Below are positions 1-8,088 of a DNA stretch of 26,712 nucleotides, in pieces. A program made the translations under genes and the position numbers. Source of the DNA: an uncultured bacterium (lineage in GTDB: Bacteria; Verrucomicrobiota; Kiritimatiellia; CAIKKV01; CAITUY01); contig CAIZMS010000300.1 in assembly GCA_903934155.1 (NCBI GenBank), positions 1-26,712 of the forward strand, given 5' to 3'. Below the pieces are notes generated by a model that saw nothing but the letters and a program-made list of their open reading frames with translations, made no database searches and was not told the DNA's origin. Positions within the stretch are counted from its first letter, which is position 1. Each line of letters starts with the position of its first letter.

Positions 1-515
1 CTCCCTCGGCCAAGATGGAACTGTTCTTTGAACTGCTCGACGAGGCACTGGACGGCGGGCACCGCGTGCTGGTCTTCAGCCAGTTCGTCTCCATGCTCAC
101 CATCCTGCGCCGCCAGATGGAGCAGCGGCAGATCCCCTATTGTTATCTGGACGGTTCAACCAAGGATCGCATGAACGTGGTTCACCAGTTCAATACCGAC
201 CGGAAAATTCCGGTATTCCTGATCAGCCTGAAGGCCGGTGGCGTGGGATTGAACCTGACTGGGGCCGACATGGTGATCCATTTCGACCCCTGGTGGAATC
301 CCGCCGTTGAAAACCAGGCCACGGACCGTGCTCATCGTATCGGCCAGAAACGGACCGTTTACAGCGTCAAGCTCATCACCAAGGGCACGGTGGAGGAAAA
401 GGTTCTCGAAATGCAGCGCCGCAAGAAGGCGATTATTGACGCCACCCTGACCACCGGCGAATCCGGTTTCAATGCCATGACCTGGACCGATATCCAGGAT
501 CTCCTGACCCTGTAA
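1..515 (+). CDS. SNF2-family DEAD/H-like helicase, C-terminal fragment
   Basis: This is the 3' end of a gene that begins before the window; the frame is open from base 3 and an internal ATG lies at base 15. The 160-odd visible residues are the second RecA-like lobe of a Swi2/Snf2 ATPase. Visible motifs are HRVLVFSQF (motif IV region), a SLKAGGVGLNLTGAD segment (motif V), DPWWNPAVE, and QATDRAHRIGQ with the arginine fingers of motif VI. Family members use ATP to translocate on double-stranded DNA and remodel nucleoprotein; bacterial ones include RapA-like and plain SNF2 proteins. The C-terminus ends shortly after the brace helix (EEKVLEMQRRKK), as is usual in bacterial SNF2 proteins. The N-terminal lobe and any SWIM zinc finger lie outside the window, so the subfamily cannot be named. 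Confidence 0.93.
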   Translation, partial: PSAKMELFFELLDEALDGGHRVLVFSQFVSMLTILRRQMEQRQIPYCYLDGSTKDRMNVVHQFNTDRKIPVFLISLKAGGVGLNLTGADMVIHFDPWWNPAVENQATDRAHRIGQKRTVYSVKLITKGTVEEKVLEMQRRKKAIIDATLTTGESGFNAMTWTDIQDLLTL

Positions 516-531
516 ACCCCTGCGCCCCCTC

Positions 532-560
532 TTGCAGGCTTTTCGACTCTGGTGTATTGT
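532..560 (+). promoter_or_regulatory. possible sigma70-type promoter for the 587-7075 gene run
   Basis: TTGCAG (532-537) and TATTGT (555-560) are separated by 17 bp in the gap between the helicase stop and the SH3b gene. Each hexamer is only a partial match to consensus. The position upstream of six closely packed genes makes it a reasonable candidate, but it is weak. Confidence 0.28.
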
Positions 561-586
561 ACAACCCACGAAAAGGAGACTTCGAC

Positions 587-1072
587 ATGAGAACCAAAAG
601 ACTGTTGTTAACGGTGGCGGGAGTGGGGCTCTCGACGGTGATGGCCTGGGCGGCGACAGCCACCCTCATGAGTGTTCAAATTCGCAAGGCGGATATCCGG
701 GATACCCCCTCGTTTATGGGCAAGATCCTCACCTCCGTTTCCTATGGCGACAAAGTCACCATTCAGTCCGAGAACGGAGCCTGGTTTCAGGTCAACACCC
801 CGGGACAATCCGGCTGGATGCATAGCTCCGCCCTCACCAAAAAGAACATTGTCATGAAGTCCGGCGCCGGTGCCCAGACCTCCGCCTCCAGCGGCGAAAT
901 GGCCCTGGCCGGCAAGGGGTTCAATTCCGATGTGGAATCCCAGTTCAAGGCAAACCACAAGGACATCGACTTCACCTGGGTGGACAAAATGGAGAAGATT
1001 AAAATCCCACCCCCTGAAATCAAGGCCTTCGCCCAAGCAGGTCACCTTGACGCCCAGGGATGTGTGAAATGA
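587..1072 (+). CDS. exported SH3b-domain protein
   Basis: The protein has 161 residues. The ATG at 587 is preceded by AAAGGAG at 571-577 with 9-nt spacing, which is preferred over an in-frame TTG at 557. An N-terminal signal peptide (basic MRTKRLLL, hydrophobic core, AWA cleavage-like site near residue 22) suggests export. It is followed by a bacterial SH3 domain at about residues 28-85, recognisable from IRKADIRDTPSFMGKIL, a GDKVTI turn, GAWFQV and SGWMHSSAL. Such domains usually bind peptidoglycan or mediate protein contacts at the cell wall. The last 75 residues have no domain I recognise. Its stop overlaps the next start (ATGA at 1069-1072), so it is probably translationally coupled to the M48 lipoprotein protease, a pairing that suggests a shared envelope role. 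Confidence 0.85.
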   Translation: MRTKRLLLTVAGVGLSTVMAWAATATLMSVQIRKADIRDTPSFMGKILTSVSYGDKVTIQSENGAWFQVNTPGQSGWMHSSALTKKNIVMKSGAGAQTSASSGEMALAGKGFNSDVESQFKANHKDIDFTWVDKMEKIKIPPPEIKAFAQAGHLDAQGCVK

Positions 1073-1971
1073 AATACCTTATCATCATCCCCGCGATCCT
1101 GGGCATGCTTCTCGTCGGTTGCGCAACCCTCGACAAGTTGACCGAAGCCGGAACCGGGTTGGCGGCCGCCACGGGCGTCATCAATGCCGACCAGGCCCAG
1201 TCCATCAATAAGAGCGTCAGTGCGGTGGGCAAGGTCTTCGAATCGATCACGCCGGAACAGGAGTACTACATTGGCCGGACGGTGGCCGCCACGATCCTGT
1301 CGAAAAACAAACCCTACGACAGCCGTGCTATGACCGCCTACCTGAATACACTCGGGCAGTACCTTTCCCTGTTCTCGGATCGCCCGGAAACCTTCGGGGG
1401 GTATCATTTCCTGGTCATGGACTCGCCCGACATCAATGCTTTCGCGGCGCCGGGCGGCTTCATCCTGGTCTCCCGCGGCATGCTCCGCTGCTGCAAAACC
1501 GAGGAGGCCCTCGCCGGCGTTCTGGCGCATGAAATCGGACATGTGGAACTGAACCATGGACTTCAGGCCATCGACAAGAGCCGCCTAACTGCCGCCGCCA
1601 CTATTCTGGGCACCGAGGCCGCCAAAAACCTCGGGGGCAAGGATCTGGCCGAGCTGACCAAAACTTTCGAAAACTCAATCTCGGACATCACCTCCACCGT
1701 CATGAACAGCGGTTATGCCCGAAAATTCGAGTTCCAGGCCGACAAAGCGGCCGTGACCATCCTGACGCGCGCAGGCTATTCCCCGAATGGACTGGTCTCG
1801 ATGCTTCAGCAAATGGAAAAGAACCTCAAACCCGGCGGCCACGATTTCGCCAAAACCCATCCTGCCCCGCAGGATCGAATCGCCGAATTGACCAAGCTCA
1901 TCACGACACCGCACCCTGCGGATACCGCCGCGAGACAGGCCCGTTTCGACGATACGATGCGAGGACTCTAA
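1069..1971 (+). CDS. M48-family metalloprotease lipoprotein
   Basis: The protein has 300 residues. I chose the ATG at 1069 because it overlaps the previous stop and gives a clean lipoprotein signal peptide (MKYLIIIPAILGMLLVGC, lipobox LVGC, Cys about 18); an in-frame ATG at 1060 only adds three residues. The zinc site is HEIGH at about residues 154-158, within LAGVLAHEIGHVELNH, and the third ligand should be the Glu in KFEFQADKAA near residue 220. These are the M48 (HtpX/Oma1/BepA/LoiP) hallmarks. Lipid-anchored periplasmic members such as LoiP and BepA degrade or help fold outer-membrane proteins; here there are no TPRs, so LoiP-like is closer. A C-terminal THPAPQDRIAEL motif is also typical of the family. 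Confidence 0.92.
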   Translation: MKYLIIIPAILGMLLVGCATLDKLTEAGTGLAAATGVINADQAQSINKSVSAVGKVFESITPEQEYYIGRTVAATILSKNKPYDSRAMTAYLNTLGQYLSLFSDRPETFGGYHFLVMDSPDINAFAAPGGFILVSRGMLRCCKTEEALAGVLAHEIGHVELNHGLQAIDKSRLTAAATILGTEAAKNLGGKDLAELTKTFENSISDITSTVMNSGYARKFEFQADKAAVTILTRAGYSPNGLVSMLQQMEKNLKPGGHDFAKTHPAPQDRIAELTKLITTPHPADTAARQARFDDTMRGL

Positions 1972-1972
1972 G

Positions 1973-4120
1973 GTGCAGGAAGCAGGAAAGGAATCGTCCG
2001 GCAGCCTTCGCCAGCACCTTCTGCAGGCCTTGGGCATCGGGATTCTTTCCTCTCTTTTGGCTACCCTGATATGGCAATTCAGGATCCTTGATCGATGGGA
2101 GAACCGGTTTTGGGATGTCGAAGTGGGTTGGTTTGCCCATCCCGAAACAACCACTGACCAGATCCGGCTGATTTTTCTCGACCAGGATAGTCTCGACTGG
2201 GGAAAGAAACAGGGATGGGAATGGCCGTGGCCCCGGTCAGTGTATGAACCTGTCATGGACTTCTGCCGCCGTGCCGGGACAAAAGCCGTTGCCTTTGATG
2301 TGATCTTCAGCGAACCTTCAGAGCACATCGATCAGGATGAGGCCCTCGGGGCAGCCATCCGGAAGACCCCTGCCTTTGTGGGGACCGCTTTTGTCGGAAA
2401 TGAAACCGGAAGCGCCACAACCTGGCCGACCGGAATCCCGCTCTCAGGAATCCGCTTCAAAGATCATTACCCAGCTCAAAATAATCCCTTCAAGATGGCG
2501 AGAGCCATGTTCCCCATTCCGGATGTGGCCACCAATGCGGCCATCCTCGGCACTGTTTTCGGGAACCCCGACCGAGACGGCATCTACAGGCGACTCCGCC
2601 CCTTCAGCCTGTTCGACGGGCAGGTGGTACCCTCCCTGGGCCTTGGCGCCTATCTGGCGGCATCCACCAACCGGTCGCTGTATCTGCGCGAATCCTGGTT
2701 CGGAATCAACCACAGGCGCATCCGGATGCATCTGGATGGCAATGGTCAGTCTATTCTGCGTTATCGCGGGGGATCGAAGACACACCAAACTGTTAATATC
2801 TCCGGGGTCATCGAATCCGAGCTTCTGTTGCGGGAGGGAAAGCCTCCCCTGATTGATCCGGACTTCTTCAAGGATACCTATGTTTTCCTCGGGTTCACCG
2901 CACCGGGGCTCAAGGATTTGCGGCCCTCCCCGCTCGACTCCACCTATCCGGGCGTAGAGGTCCACGCCACATTCCTCGACAATCTGCTGGCAGGCGACTT
3001 TATGCGCGACGCGGCCGGCTGGGCCTCCTTCCTGCTGGCATTTCTCCTCGCCTGCGGAGGTGCCATCGCCATCCGGCTTGGTCGCCATGTCTGGCAAAAT
3101 ATTATCGTTTTTGCACTCCTGCTTCCCCTGCCCGTCCTTCTGGGATTCCTTGCCTATGCACACGGCTTCTGGCTTCCCGTAGCCTTCATTCTGGCAGCGA
3201 CACTCCCCTCCCTGACCGGCACCCTGGCCCTGAATTACGCCACCGAGGGCAAACAGAAACGGTTCATCAAAGGTGCCTTCAAACAGTACCTCAGCCCACT
3301 GGTCATCGAGGAACTGGTTCAACACCCTGAACGCCTGAAACTCGGCGGGGAATTGCGGGAGTTATCTATTTTCTTTTCCGATATCAGGGGATTTACCGGC
3401 ATTTCTGAACACCTGAATCCGCAGGAACTGACTGCCCTTCTGAACGATTACCTGACGGCCATGACCGATATCATCTATGCCCATGGGGGCACGGTGGACA
3501 AGTACGAGGGGGATGCCATCATTGCGTTCTGGAATGCCCCGCTGGCCCAGAAAAACCATGCCGTCCTCGCCGTGCATACCGCGCTCGAATGCCAGGCCAA
3601 GCTGACCGAGCTGAACCCGAAATACAGGGAACAGATCGGCGCCGAACTGCACCAGCGAATCGGCTTGAACAGCGGTCCTGTGGTGGTCGGTAACATGGGA
3701 TCACGCCAGCGGTTCAACTATACCTTCCTCGGCGACGCCGGGAACCTGGCCGCCCGGCTGGAGGGCATCAACAAACAGTTTGGGACCTCGCTCCTCATCT
3801 CCGAACATACCCGCAAGCAGCTGAATGACAGCATAGCCGTTCGCGAGATCGCCCGGGTCCAGGTCGTGGGCCGGAAGGAGCCCGTCACCGTCTACGAACC
3901 CATGATGCCGGCCGATGCGGAAGCCCGAAAGGACATCCTGACCGTCTTTGCCCAGGCTCTTGCCCAATACACCGAAGGCAATTTGAATGAAGCCCTCTCG
4001 CAATTCAGCACCATCGAGAAACAGGACGCCCCGGCGGCGGCCTATGTTCAGCGATGCCGGGCGATGCTTTCCCAGTCGCAAACGGAATGGACTGGGGTGT
4101 GGACCATGACGGAGAAATAA
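1973..4120 (+). CDS. CHASE2-domain class III adenylate cyclase
   Basis: The protein has 715 residues with a GTG start at 1973, one base after the previous stop. One N-terminal membrane segment lies at about 20-38. A periplasmic CHASE2 sensor domain follows at about 50-340, with typical IRLIFLDQDSL, WPWPRSVYEPVMD and KAVAFDVIFSEPS motifs. Three membrane helices at about 345-430 come next, then a short linker and a class III cyclase domain at about 455-640. Metal-binding Asp residues are in FFSDIRGFT (about 469) and YEGDAIIAF (about 512). The Lys in TVDKYEGD and the Asp in TFLGDAGNLAAR are the adenine-selecting pair, and NLAAR supplies the transition-state Asn and Arg, so cAMP is the expected product. 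The C-terminal 60 residues look helical. The sensed ligand is unknown. Confidence 0.92.
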   Translation: MQEAGKESSGSLRQHLLQALGIGILSSLLATLIWQFRILDRWENRFWDVEVGWFAHPETTTDQIRLIFLDQDSLDWGKKQGWEWPWPRSVYEPVMDFCRRAGTKAVAFDVIFSEPSEHIDQDEALGAAIRKTPAFVGTAFVGNETGSATTWPTGIPLSGIRFKDHYPAQNNPFKMARAMFPIPDVATNAAILGTVFGNPDRDGIYRRLRPFSLFDGQVVPSLGLGAYLAASTNRSLYLRESWFGINHRRIRMHLDGNGQSILRYRGGSKTHQTVNISGVIESELLLREGKPPLIDPDFFKDTYVFLGFTAPGLKDLRPSPLDSTYPGVEVHATFLDNLLAGDFMRDAAGWASFLLAFLLACGGAIAIRLGRHVWQNIIVFALLLPLPVLLGFLAYAHGFWLPVAFILAATLPSLTGTLALNYATEGKQKRFIKGAFKQYLSPLVIEELVQHPERLKLGGELRELSIFFSDIRGFTGISEHLNPQELTALLNDYLTAMTDIIYAHGGTVDKYEGDAIIAFWNAPLAQKNHAVLAVHTALECQAKLTELNPKYREQIGAELHQRIGLNSGPVVVGNMGSRQRFNYTFLGDAGNLAARLEGINKQFGTSLLISEHTRKQLNDSIAVREIARVQVVGRKEPVTVYEPMMPADAEARKDILTVFAQALAQYTEGNLNEALSQFSTIEKQDAPAAAYVQRCRAMLSQSQTEWTGVWTMTEK

Positions 4121-4123
4121 CCC

Positions 4124-4540
4124 ATGAAAAAACGAACCATCAAAGAACTGAGTTTGCTGGGACACAGCACCACGCGCTATCCGGATTCACCGGACAAGGC
4201 GAAACTGGAGGCGTTCCCGAACCGCTATGCCAAGCGGAATTACACGGTCCGGTTCGACTGCCCTGAATTCACCAGCCGCTGCCCCATCACCGACCAGCCT
4301 GATTTCGGCGATATCACCATTGAGTACATTCCCAACCAGTTGTGCTTGGAAAGCAAGGCGCTGAAGCTATACCTGTACTCCTTCCGGAACTACAACACCT
4401 TTCACGAGGAAGTCGTCAACCGCATCCTGGACGACATCGTGAAGGCCATCAAGCCGAGGCATATCAAGGTCAGCGGAAACTTCAACCCCCGCGGCGGCAT
4501 CTCCATCTTCGCCGAAGCCAGGTGGCCAGAGGAGCGGTAA
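4124..4540 (+). CDS. queF: NADPH-dependent 7-cyano-7-deazaguanine reductase QueF (type I)
   Basis: The protein has 138 residues, the length of the short unimodular QueF class. It reduces preQ0 to preQ1 in queuosine tRNA modification. The catalytic Cys53 lies in FTSRCPITDQPDFG and the catalytic Asp60 is seven residues later, the same spacing as Cys55/Asp62 of Bacillus subtilis QueF. The NADPH/substrate motif region LESKALKLYLYSFRNYNTFHEE is intact, as is the C-terminal NPRGGISI segment. It sits three bases after the cyclase stop and three bases before the kinase start, so it shares a transcript with signalling genes. No other queuosine genes are in the window, so the placement looks opportunistic. 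Confidence 0.95.
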   Translation: MKKRTIKELSLLGHSTTRYPDSPDKAKLEAFPNRYAKRNYTVRFDCPEFTSRCPITDQPDFGDITIEYIPNQLCLESKALKLYLYSFRNYNTFHEEVVNRILDDIVKAIKPRHIKVSGNFNPRGGISIFAEARWPEER

Positions 4541-4543
4541 GGC

Positions 4544-6238
4544 ATGTCTTCGCCCAAGGATCTACTGTCCAAAACCATTCTTCTGGAAATCCCCCCGGAG
4601 CTCCTGACGCAGGGCCGTCAGGACCGGAGTCCCCGTGGCTCGGGCACCCGATCCCGGGCCGCAGCAGCGATCGGCTCTGCCGACATCAAGGTGCTCTTCG
4701 ATAATGTGTATGATGCCGCCCTGATTACGGATTTGTCCGGAATCATCCTGGATGCCAACCCCCGGGCCTCCTTCGCCTTTGATTTCACGCACGAGGAGTT
4801 CTGCGAGCGGAATATCTCCAACATCATCCTGGGATTTAATGATGAAGTCATGACGATGGTCTGCGACAACCTCACCAATGACCGGTTCACGCTGATTCAG
4901 GCGTCCTGCCTCCGAAAGGATGCATCCGAATTTCCGGCGGAAGTCTCAACCAGCCGGATGTGCATGCCAGGCCGCGATTTCCTGTGCTTCTTCATCCGGG
5001 ATGTCACGGCGCGCCGCGAAGCCGAAGAGCAGATCCAGCGCGCCCACGACGAGTTGGCCTCCGAGGTTCGGGAACGCACAAAACTCAACGAGGAATTGAA
5101 TGCGGAAATTGCCGTGCGCACAACGGCGGAGGAAAAGCTGCAACACGCGATCATCACGCTCCGGAAGCACGACCTGGCCAAAACAGAGTTTGTCTCCAAT
5201 GTATCCCATGAGCTCAAAACCCCGCTGGCCTCCATCAATTATGTGGCGGGCAATCTCCTGAAAGGAATTGCAGGCCCGTTGAGCCTCCAAGCCACGGACT
5301 ATCTGGGCATGATCAGAACCGACTGCCAGCGTCTGACGCGAACCGTGGAGGACATCCTTGACATGAGCCGCATCGAGGCCAAAACGCTCAGCCTCCGGTG
5401 TGTGAAAATTTATTTTCCGCTGTTTTTGCGAAATGCAGTCGAATCCCTGCGCATCCAGGTCGAAGCCGCTGGCCTCAAACTTTCCCTCGAAATCGAGGAC
5501 TCCCATCCTTTTGTGAATGGGGACCCCCAGAAGCTTGAGCGCGTGATCTTCAATATCATTCGGAACGCCATCAAATTCAATATCCCGCAAGGAACGGTAG
5601 AGGTCAGACTCAAGCAGGATCCCGAAGCGCCCGGGTATCTGCTTCTGGAAATCCTTGATTCCGGAATCGGAATTGAAGCCCGGCATATAAAGCGAGTGAC
5701 CGAGCGCTTTTTCAGGGTGGGTGAACATGTCAGCGGGGCCGGCCTGGGGCTCGCCATTTGCAAGGAACTCATCGAACATCATGGTGGAACGATTGAACTT
5801 CTCAGCCCGCCCCCCCAACGAAGCCGGGGAACCTGGGTGGGAATTCGCCTTCCGATCACCACACCCCCCTTCGTTCTGGTGACGGGAGATGAGGACACGA
5901 TCCGGGATCAGGCAAAAAAACAAATGCAGGCATACGGATACGATACCCTATCAACCGACATGAAGGTTGATCTCGGCCAACAGGTCGCCACCCGAAAACC
6001 GGATTTTATCGTATTAGGATGGACCGCTCCGGGCTTGGAACCCGCCCGCCTTCTCTCCGTCTTGCGGAGTTCCGATTCACTCCGGACCATTCCTTTGTTA
6101 TTTATCTCCGGCGGGGCTGAAAATCCGGTTAAGCAGGAGATTTTACGAGGCGTGGGGGCACCCATTCTGACTGCACCCTGGAATGAAAAAGATTTATTCC
6201 GCCGCCTCGAACAGGTTGTAATGGGGAAAAGAGCATGA
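4544..6238 (+). CDS. PAS-domain sensor histidine kinase with C-terminal pseudo-receiver
   Basis: The protein has 564 residues and no membrane helix, so it is probably cytosolic. Order of parts: a disordered Arg/Ser-rich N-terminus (1-45); a PAS domain (about 46-165, DLSGIILDANPRA, ending in FIRDVTARREAEEQI); a coiled coil (about 165-210); HisKA with phospho-accepting His222 in SNVSHELKTP; HATPase_c with N-box NIIRNAIKFN, G1 box DSGIGIE and G2 box GAGLGLAI (about 325-435); and a receiver-like domain (about 440-560). In that last domain the usual phospho-acceptor position is Gly492 (PDFIVLGWTAPG), so it should not accept phosphate. The kinase core is intact. It lies 39 bp upstream of a response regulator, its likely partner. 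Confidence 0.93.
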   Translation: MSSPKDLLSKTILLEIPPELLTQGRQDRSPRGSGTRSRAAAAIGSADIKVLFDNVYDAALITDLSGIILDANPRASFAFDFTHEEFCERNISNIILGFNDEVMTMVCDNLTNDRFTLIQASCLRKDASEFPAEVSTSRMCMPGRDFLCFFIRDVTARREAEEQIQRAHDELASEVRERTKLNEELNAEIAVRTTAEEKLQHAIITLRKHDLAKTEFVSNVSHELKTPLASINYVAGNLLKGIAGPLSLQATDYLGMIRTDCQRLTRTVEDILDMSRIEAKTLSLRCVKIYFPLFLRNAVESLRIQVEAAGLKLSLEIEDSHPFVNGDPQKLERVIFNIIRNAIKFNIPQGTVEVRLKQDPEAPGYLLLEILDSGIGIEARHIKRVTERFFRVGEHVSGAGLGLAICKELIEHHGGTIELLSPPPQRSRGTWVGIRLPITTPPFVLVTGDEDTIRDQAKKQMQAYGYDTLSTDMKVDLGQQVATRKPDFIVLGWTAPGLEPARLLSVLRSSDSLRTIPLLFISGGAENPVKQEILRGVGAPILTAPWNEKDLFRRLEQVVMGKRA

Positions 6239-6277
6239 CAATTCGCGCAATGAATCGCCATAACGGAGGAGTGTGAC

Positions 6278-7075
6278 ATGAGTGCAGAAACGACGCGGCA
6301 GGATCATATTCTTTTGGTCGATGACGAAAAACACCTGCTCATTTCATTGCGGGACTACCTGATGTTCGAACACTTCACCGTCACCACCGCCCAGAGCGGC
6401 GAGGAAGCGTTGACGGCCCTTGAGCGGGTCACCCCCGATCTGATTGTGTTGGACATCAGCATGCCGGGAATGGGCGGGATCGGATTTCTTAAACGCATTT
6501 CTTCACCCGCCGGAAAACCGCGCTACCCGGTACTGGTCTTGACCGCCCGATCCATGCTGGCGGACTTCTTTCAGGATGTTTCCGTGGACGGGTTTGTCGC
6601 CAAACCGTGTGAAGAGGCGGAACTGACGGGCATGATTCGCACCATTCTGGCCAAGCGACGCTGTGAAGTCGGAAAAGAGAAACGGGAACAACGCACGATC
6701 CTGCTGGCGGAAAACGAAACCACAACGGCAACCCGGCTAAAGGAGGCACTCCTCAACGCCGGCTATGATGTCGACACGGCGGGAAGCGGACCTGAGCTTC
6801 TGGAGAAGGCCACCACAAACAAGCCGGACATGATCCTGATGAACGAGATCCTTCCCTATTTGAATGGTGACGCCGTGGCAACCTTGTTGGATGTCATGCC
6901 CAGCACCAGCGAGATCCCGATCGTGATTTATGACGACACGATTGCCGGAAAGGATGAACCCAAGCGGAAATACTCCATCAAGAATGTCCGGAAATCTTTT
7001 CGCACATCGGATACAGAGAGCCTCCTGAAGGCCGTTGCCGCCACCCTTGCCGGGGAATTAAAACCCAGTCCCTAA
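6278..7075 (+). CDS. double-receiver response regulator without DNA-binding domain
   Basis: The protein has 265 residues. The ATG at 6278 follows GGAGGA (6265-6270). The first receiver (about 8-125) looks functional: VDDE acidic pair, phospho-acceptor Asp59 in LIVLDISMPGM, VLTA, and Lys in VAKPCEE. The second receiver (about 142-260) is degenerate: its acidic pair is AENE, the phospho-acceptor position is Asn189 (MILMNEILPYLNG), and the Thr/Ser switch region reads IVIYDD. There is no output domain, so it may act by protein contact or as a phosphate relay partner. It follows the histidine kinase, which also ends in a pseudo-receiver. Its stop codon overlaps the stop of the opposing MCE gene by 4 bp. 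Confidence 0.92.
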   Translation: MSAETTRQDHILLVDDEKHLLISLRDYLMFEHFTVTTAQSGEEALTALERVTPDLIVLDISMPGMGGIGFLKRISSPAGKPRYPVLVLTARSMLADFFQDVSVDGFVAKPCEEAELTGMIRTILAKRRCEVGKEKREQRTILLAENETTTATRLKEALLNAGYDVDTAGSGPELLEKATTNKPDMILMNEILPYLNGDAVATLLDVMPSTSEIPIVIYDDTIAGKDEPKRKYSIKNVRKSFRTSDTESLLKAVAATLAGELKPSP

Positions 7076-8088
7076 AACGCCCCCATCAGCAATGTGGTGA
7101 AGCTGACGACCGGGGAGGTCTCGCGGTAGTCGTCAACGGTGGTGCGGAACTCGTTGACGGCGGATTTGACGTCATTGTAAAGGGTTTCGTCGGTGACCAA
7201 TTTGCCCAGAAGTCCTTCCCCACGCTCAATCTTCCCGGAGATTTCCTTAAGCGAACTCGCGGTCGTGGAGATGTCTTTATAAAGCTGGTCGTCCTTGGCA
7301 AGCAATTTCCCAAGTGTTCCCTCACCCTTGTTGAGCCGGTCGCTGATATCCTTCAGGTTCGCCGCCACAGCGGCAACATTGGTGTAAACGGAATCGTCCA
7401 TGATGAGTTTCCCCAGCGTCCCTTCTCCCTTACTGATCTTGTCGGTAATTTCCTGAACTCTGGCGGTCACACCTCGGATTTCCTTCGCCACGCTCTGAAA
7501 TTCGTTGTAGACACCCTCGTCATTCACCAGTTTCCCGATCGTTCCCTCGCCACGGCTGATCTTTCCGGAGATATCCTTGATGGAGGCCACCGACTGCTCG
7601 AGATTAGTCAGGATCCCGCCCTGGTTCAGGGAAAGCCGGATCTCATGAACCGCTTCCGCCGCCTCGGCCATCAGATCGAACGGCTTCGTCCCTTGCGGCA
7701 TCACATCGTGCGGAAGCGGGGAAGCCTGCTCGGAACCGACCTTCACCTCCATATTCCGTCCGCCCAGAATGGAGGTGCTGATCACGGTAATCTTATAGTC
7801 CGTCTTCAGCGTGAGCGAGGAGTCGAGCATGGATAGCACCCTGACTTTTCCGTCCATCAACTTCAGGGACTTGACCTTGCCGATGGTCATACCGCGCTGC
7901 ACCACATTATCGTCCTTGCGCAGTCCCATCACATCCTCAAACTCCACCTCAAGCGGGAATTTCTTCTCAAAAAGACTCGCCCGGCCCAACACAATGGTGA
8001 AGTAGGCCAATGCCAGAAGAACCATGAACATAAAGGTTCCGACAATCAGCTCCATGGTCATTTCGCGGTCAACGCTGCTCTGTTTCAT
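7072..8088 (-). CDS. mlaD: MCE/MlaD-family lipid-binding protein (locus 1)
   Basis: The protein has 338 residues. I chose the ATG at 8088, which overlaps the ATPase stop (ATGA); an ATG at 8106 would add six residues. It has one N-terminal membrane anchor (ELIVGTFMFMVLLALAYFTIV), then a single MCE domain at about 38-145 (FPLEVEFEDVMGLRKDDNVVQRG, ILGGRNMEV). MCE proteins form hexameric rings that pass phospholipids between inner and outer membrane. After a linker come four repeats built on GEGTIGKLxxDxxxY, spaced 41, 34 and 35 residues, with heptad-like helices between; such helical tails extend MCE rings into the periplasm. It is the last gene of an mlaE-mlaF-mlaD trio. No MlaB (STAS) or MlaC homologue is next to it. 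Confidence 0.93.
   Translation of the reverse strand: MKQSSVDREMTMELIVGTFMFMVLLALAYFTIVLGRASLFEKKFPLEVEFEDVMGLRKDDNVVQRGMTIGKVKSLKLMDGKVRVLSMLDSSLTLKTDYKITVISTSILGGRNMEVKVGSEQASPLPHDVMPQGTKPFDLMAEAAEAVHEIRLSLNQGGILTNLEQSVASIKDISGKISRGEGTIGKLVNDEGVYNEFQSVAKEIRGVTARVQEITDKISKGEGTLGKLIMDDSVYTNVAAVAANLKDISDRLNKGEGTLGKLLAKDDQLYKDISTTASSLKEISGKIERGEGLLGKLVTDETLYNDVKSAVNEFRTTVDDYRETSPVVSFTTLLMGAF

Noticed and set aside
2444..3325. Minus-strand open frame (293 residues) over the cyclase gene
   Set aside because: Opposite strand of a clear CHASE2 cyclase; Gly/Gln-rich composition without motifs.
4946..5923. Minus-strand open frame (325 residues) over the histidine kinase gene
   Set aside because: The plus strand encodes intact HisKA and ATPase motifs; the opposite frame has no domain.
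7110..7570. CRISPR-like reading of the GEGT repeats in the MCE gene
   Set aside because: The repeats are protein-level, spaced 34-41 codons with variable DNA, and sit inside a coding sequence.
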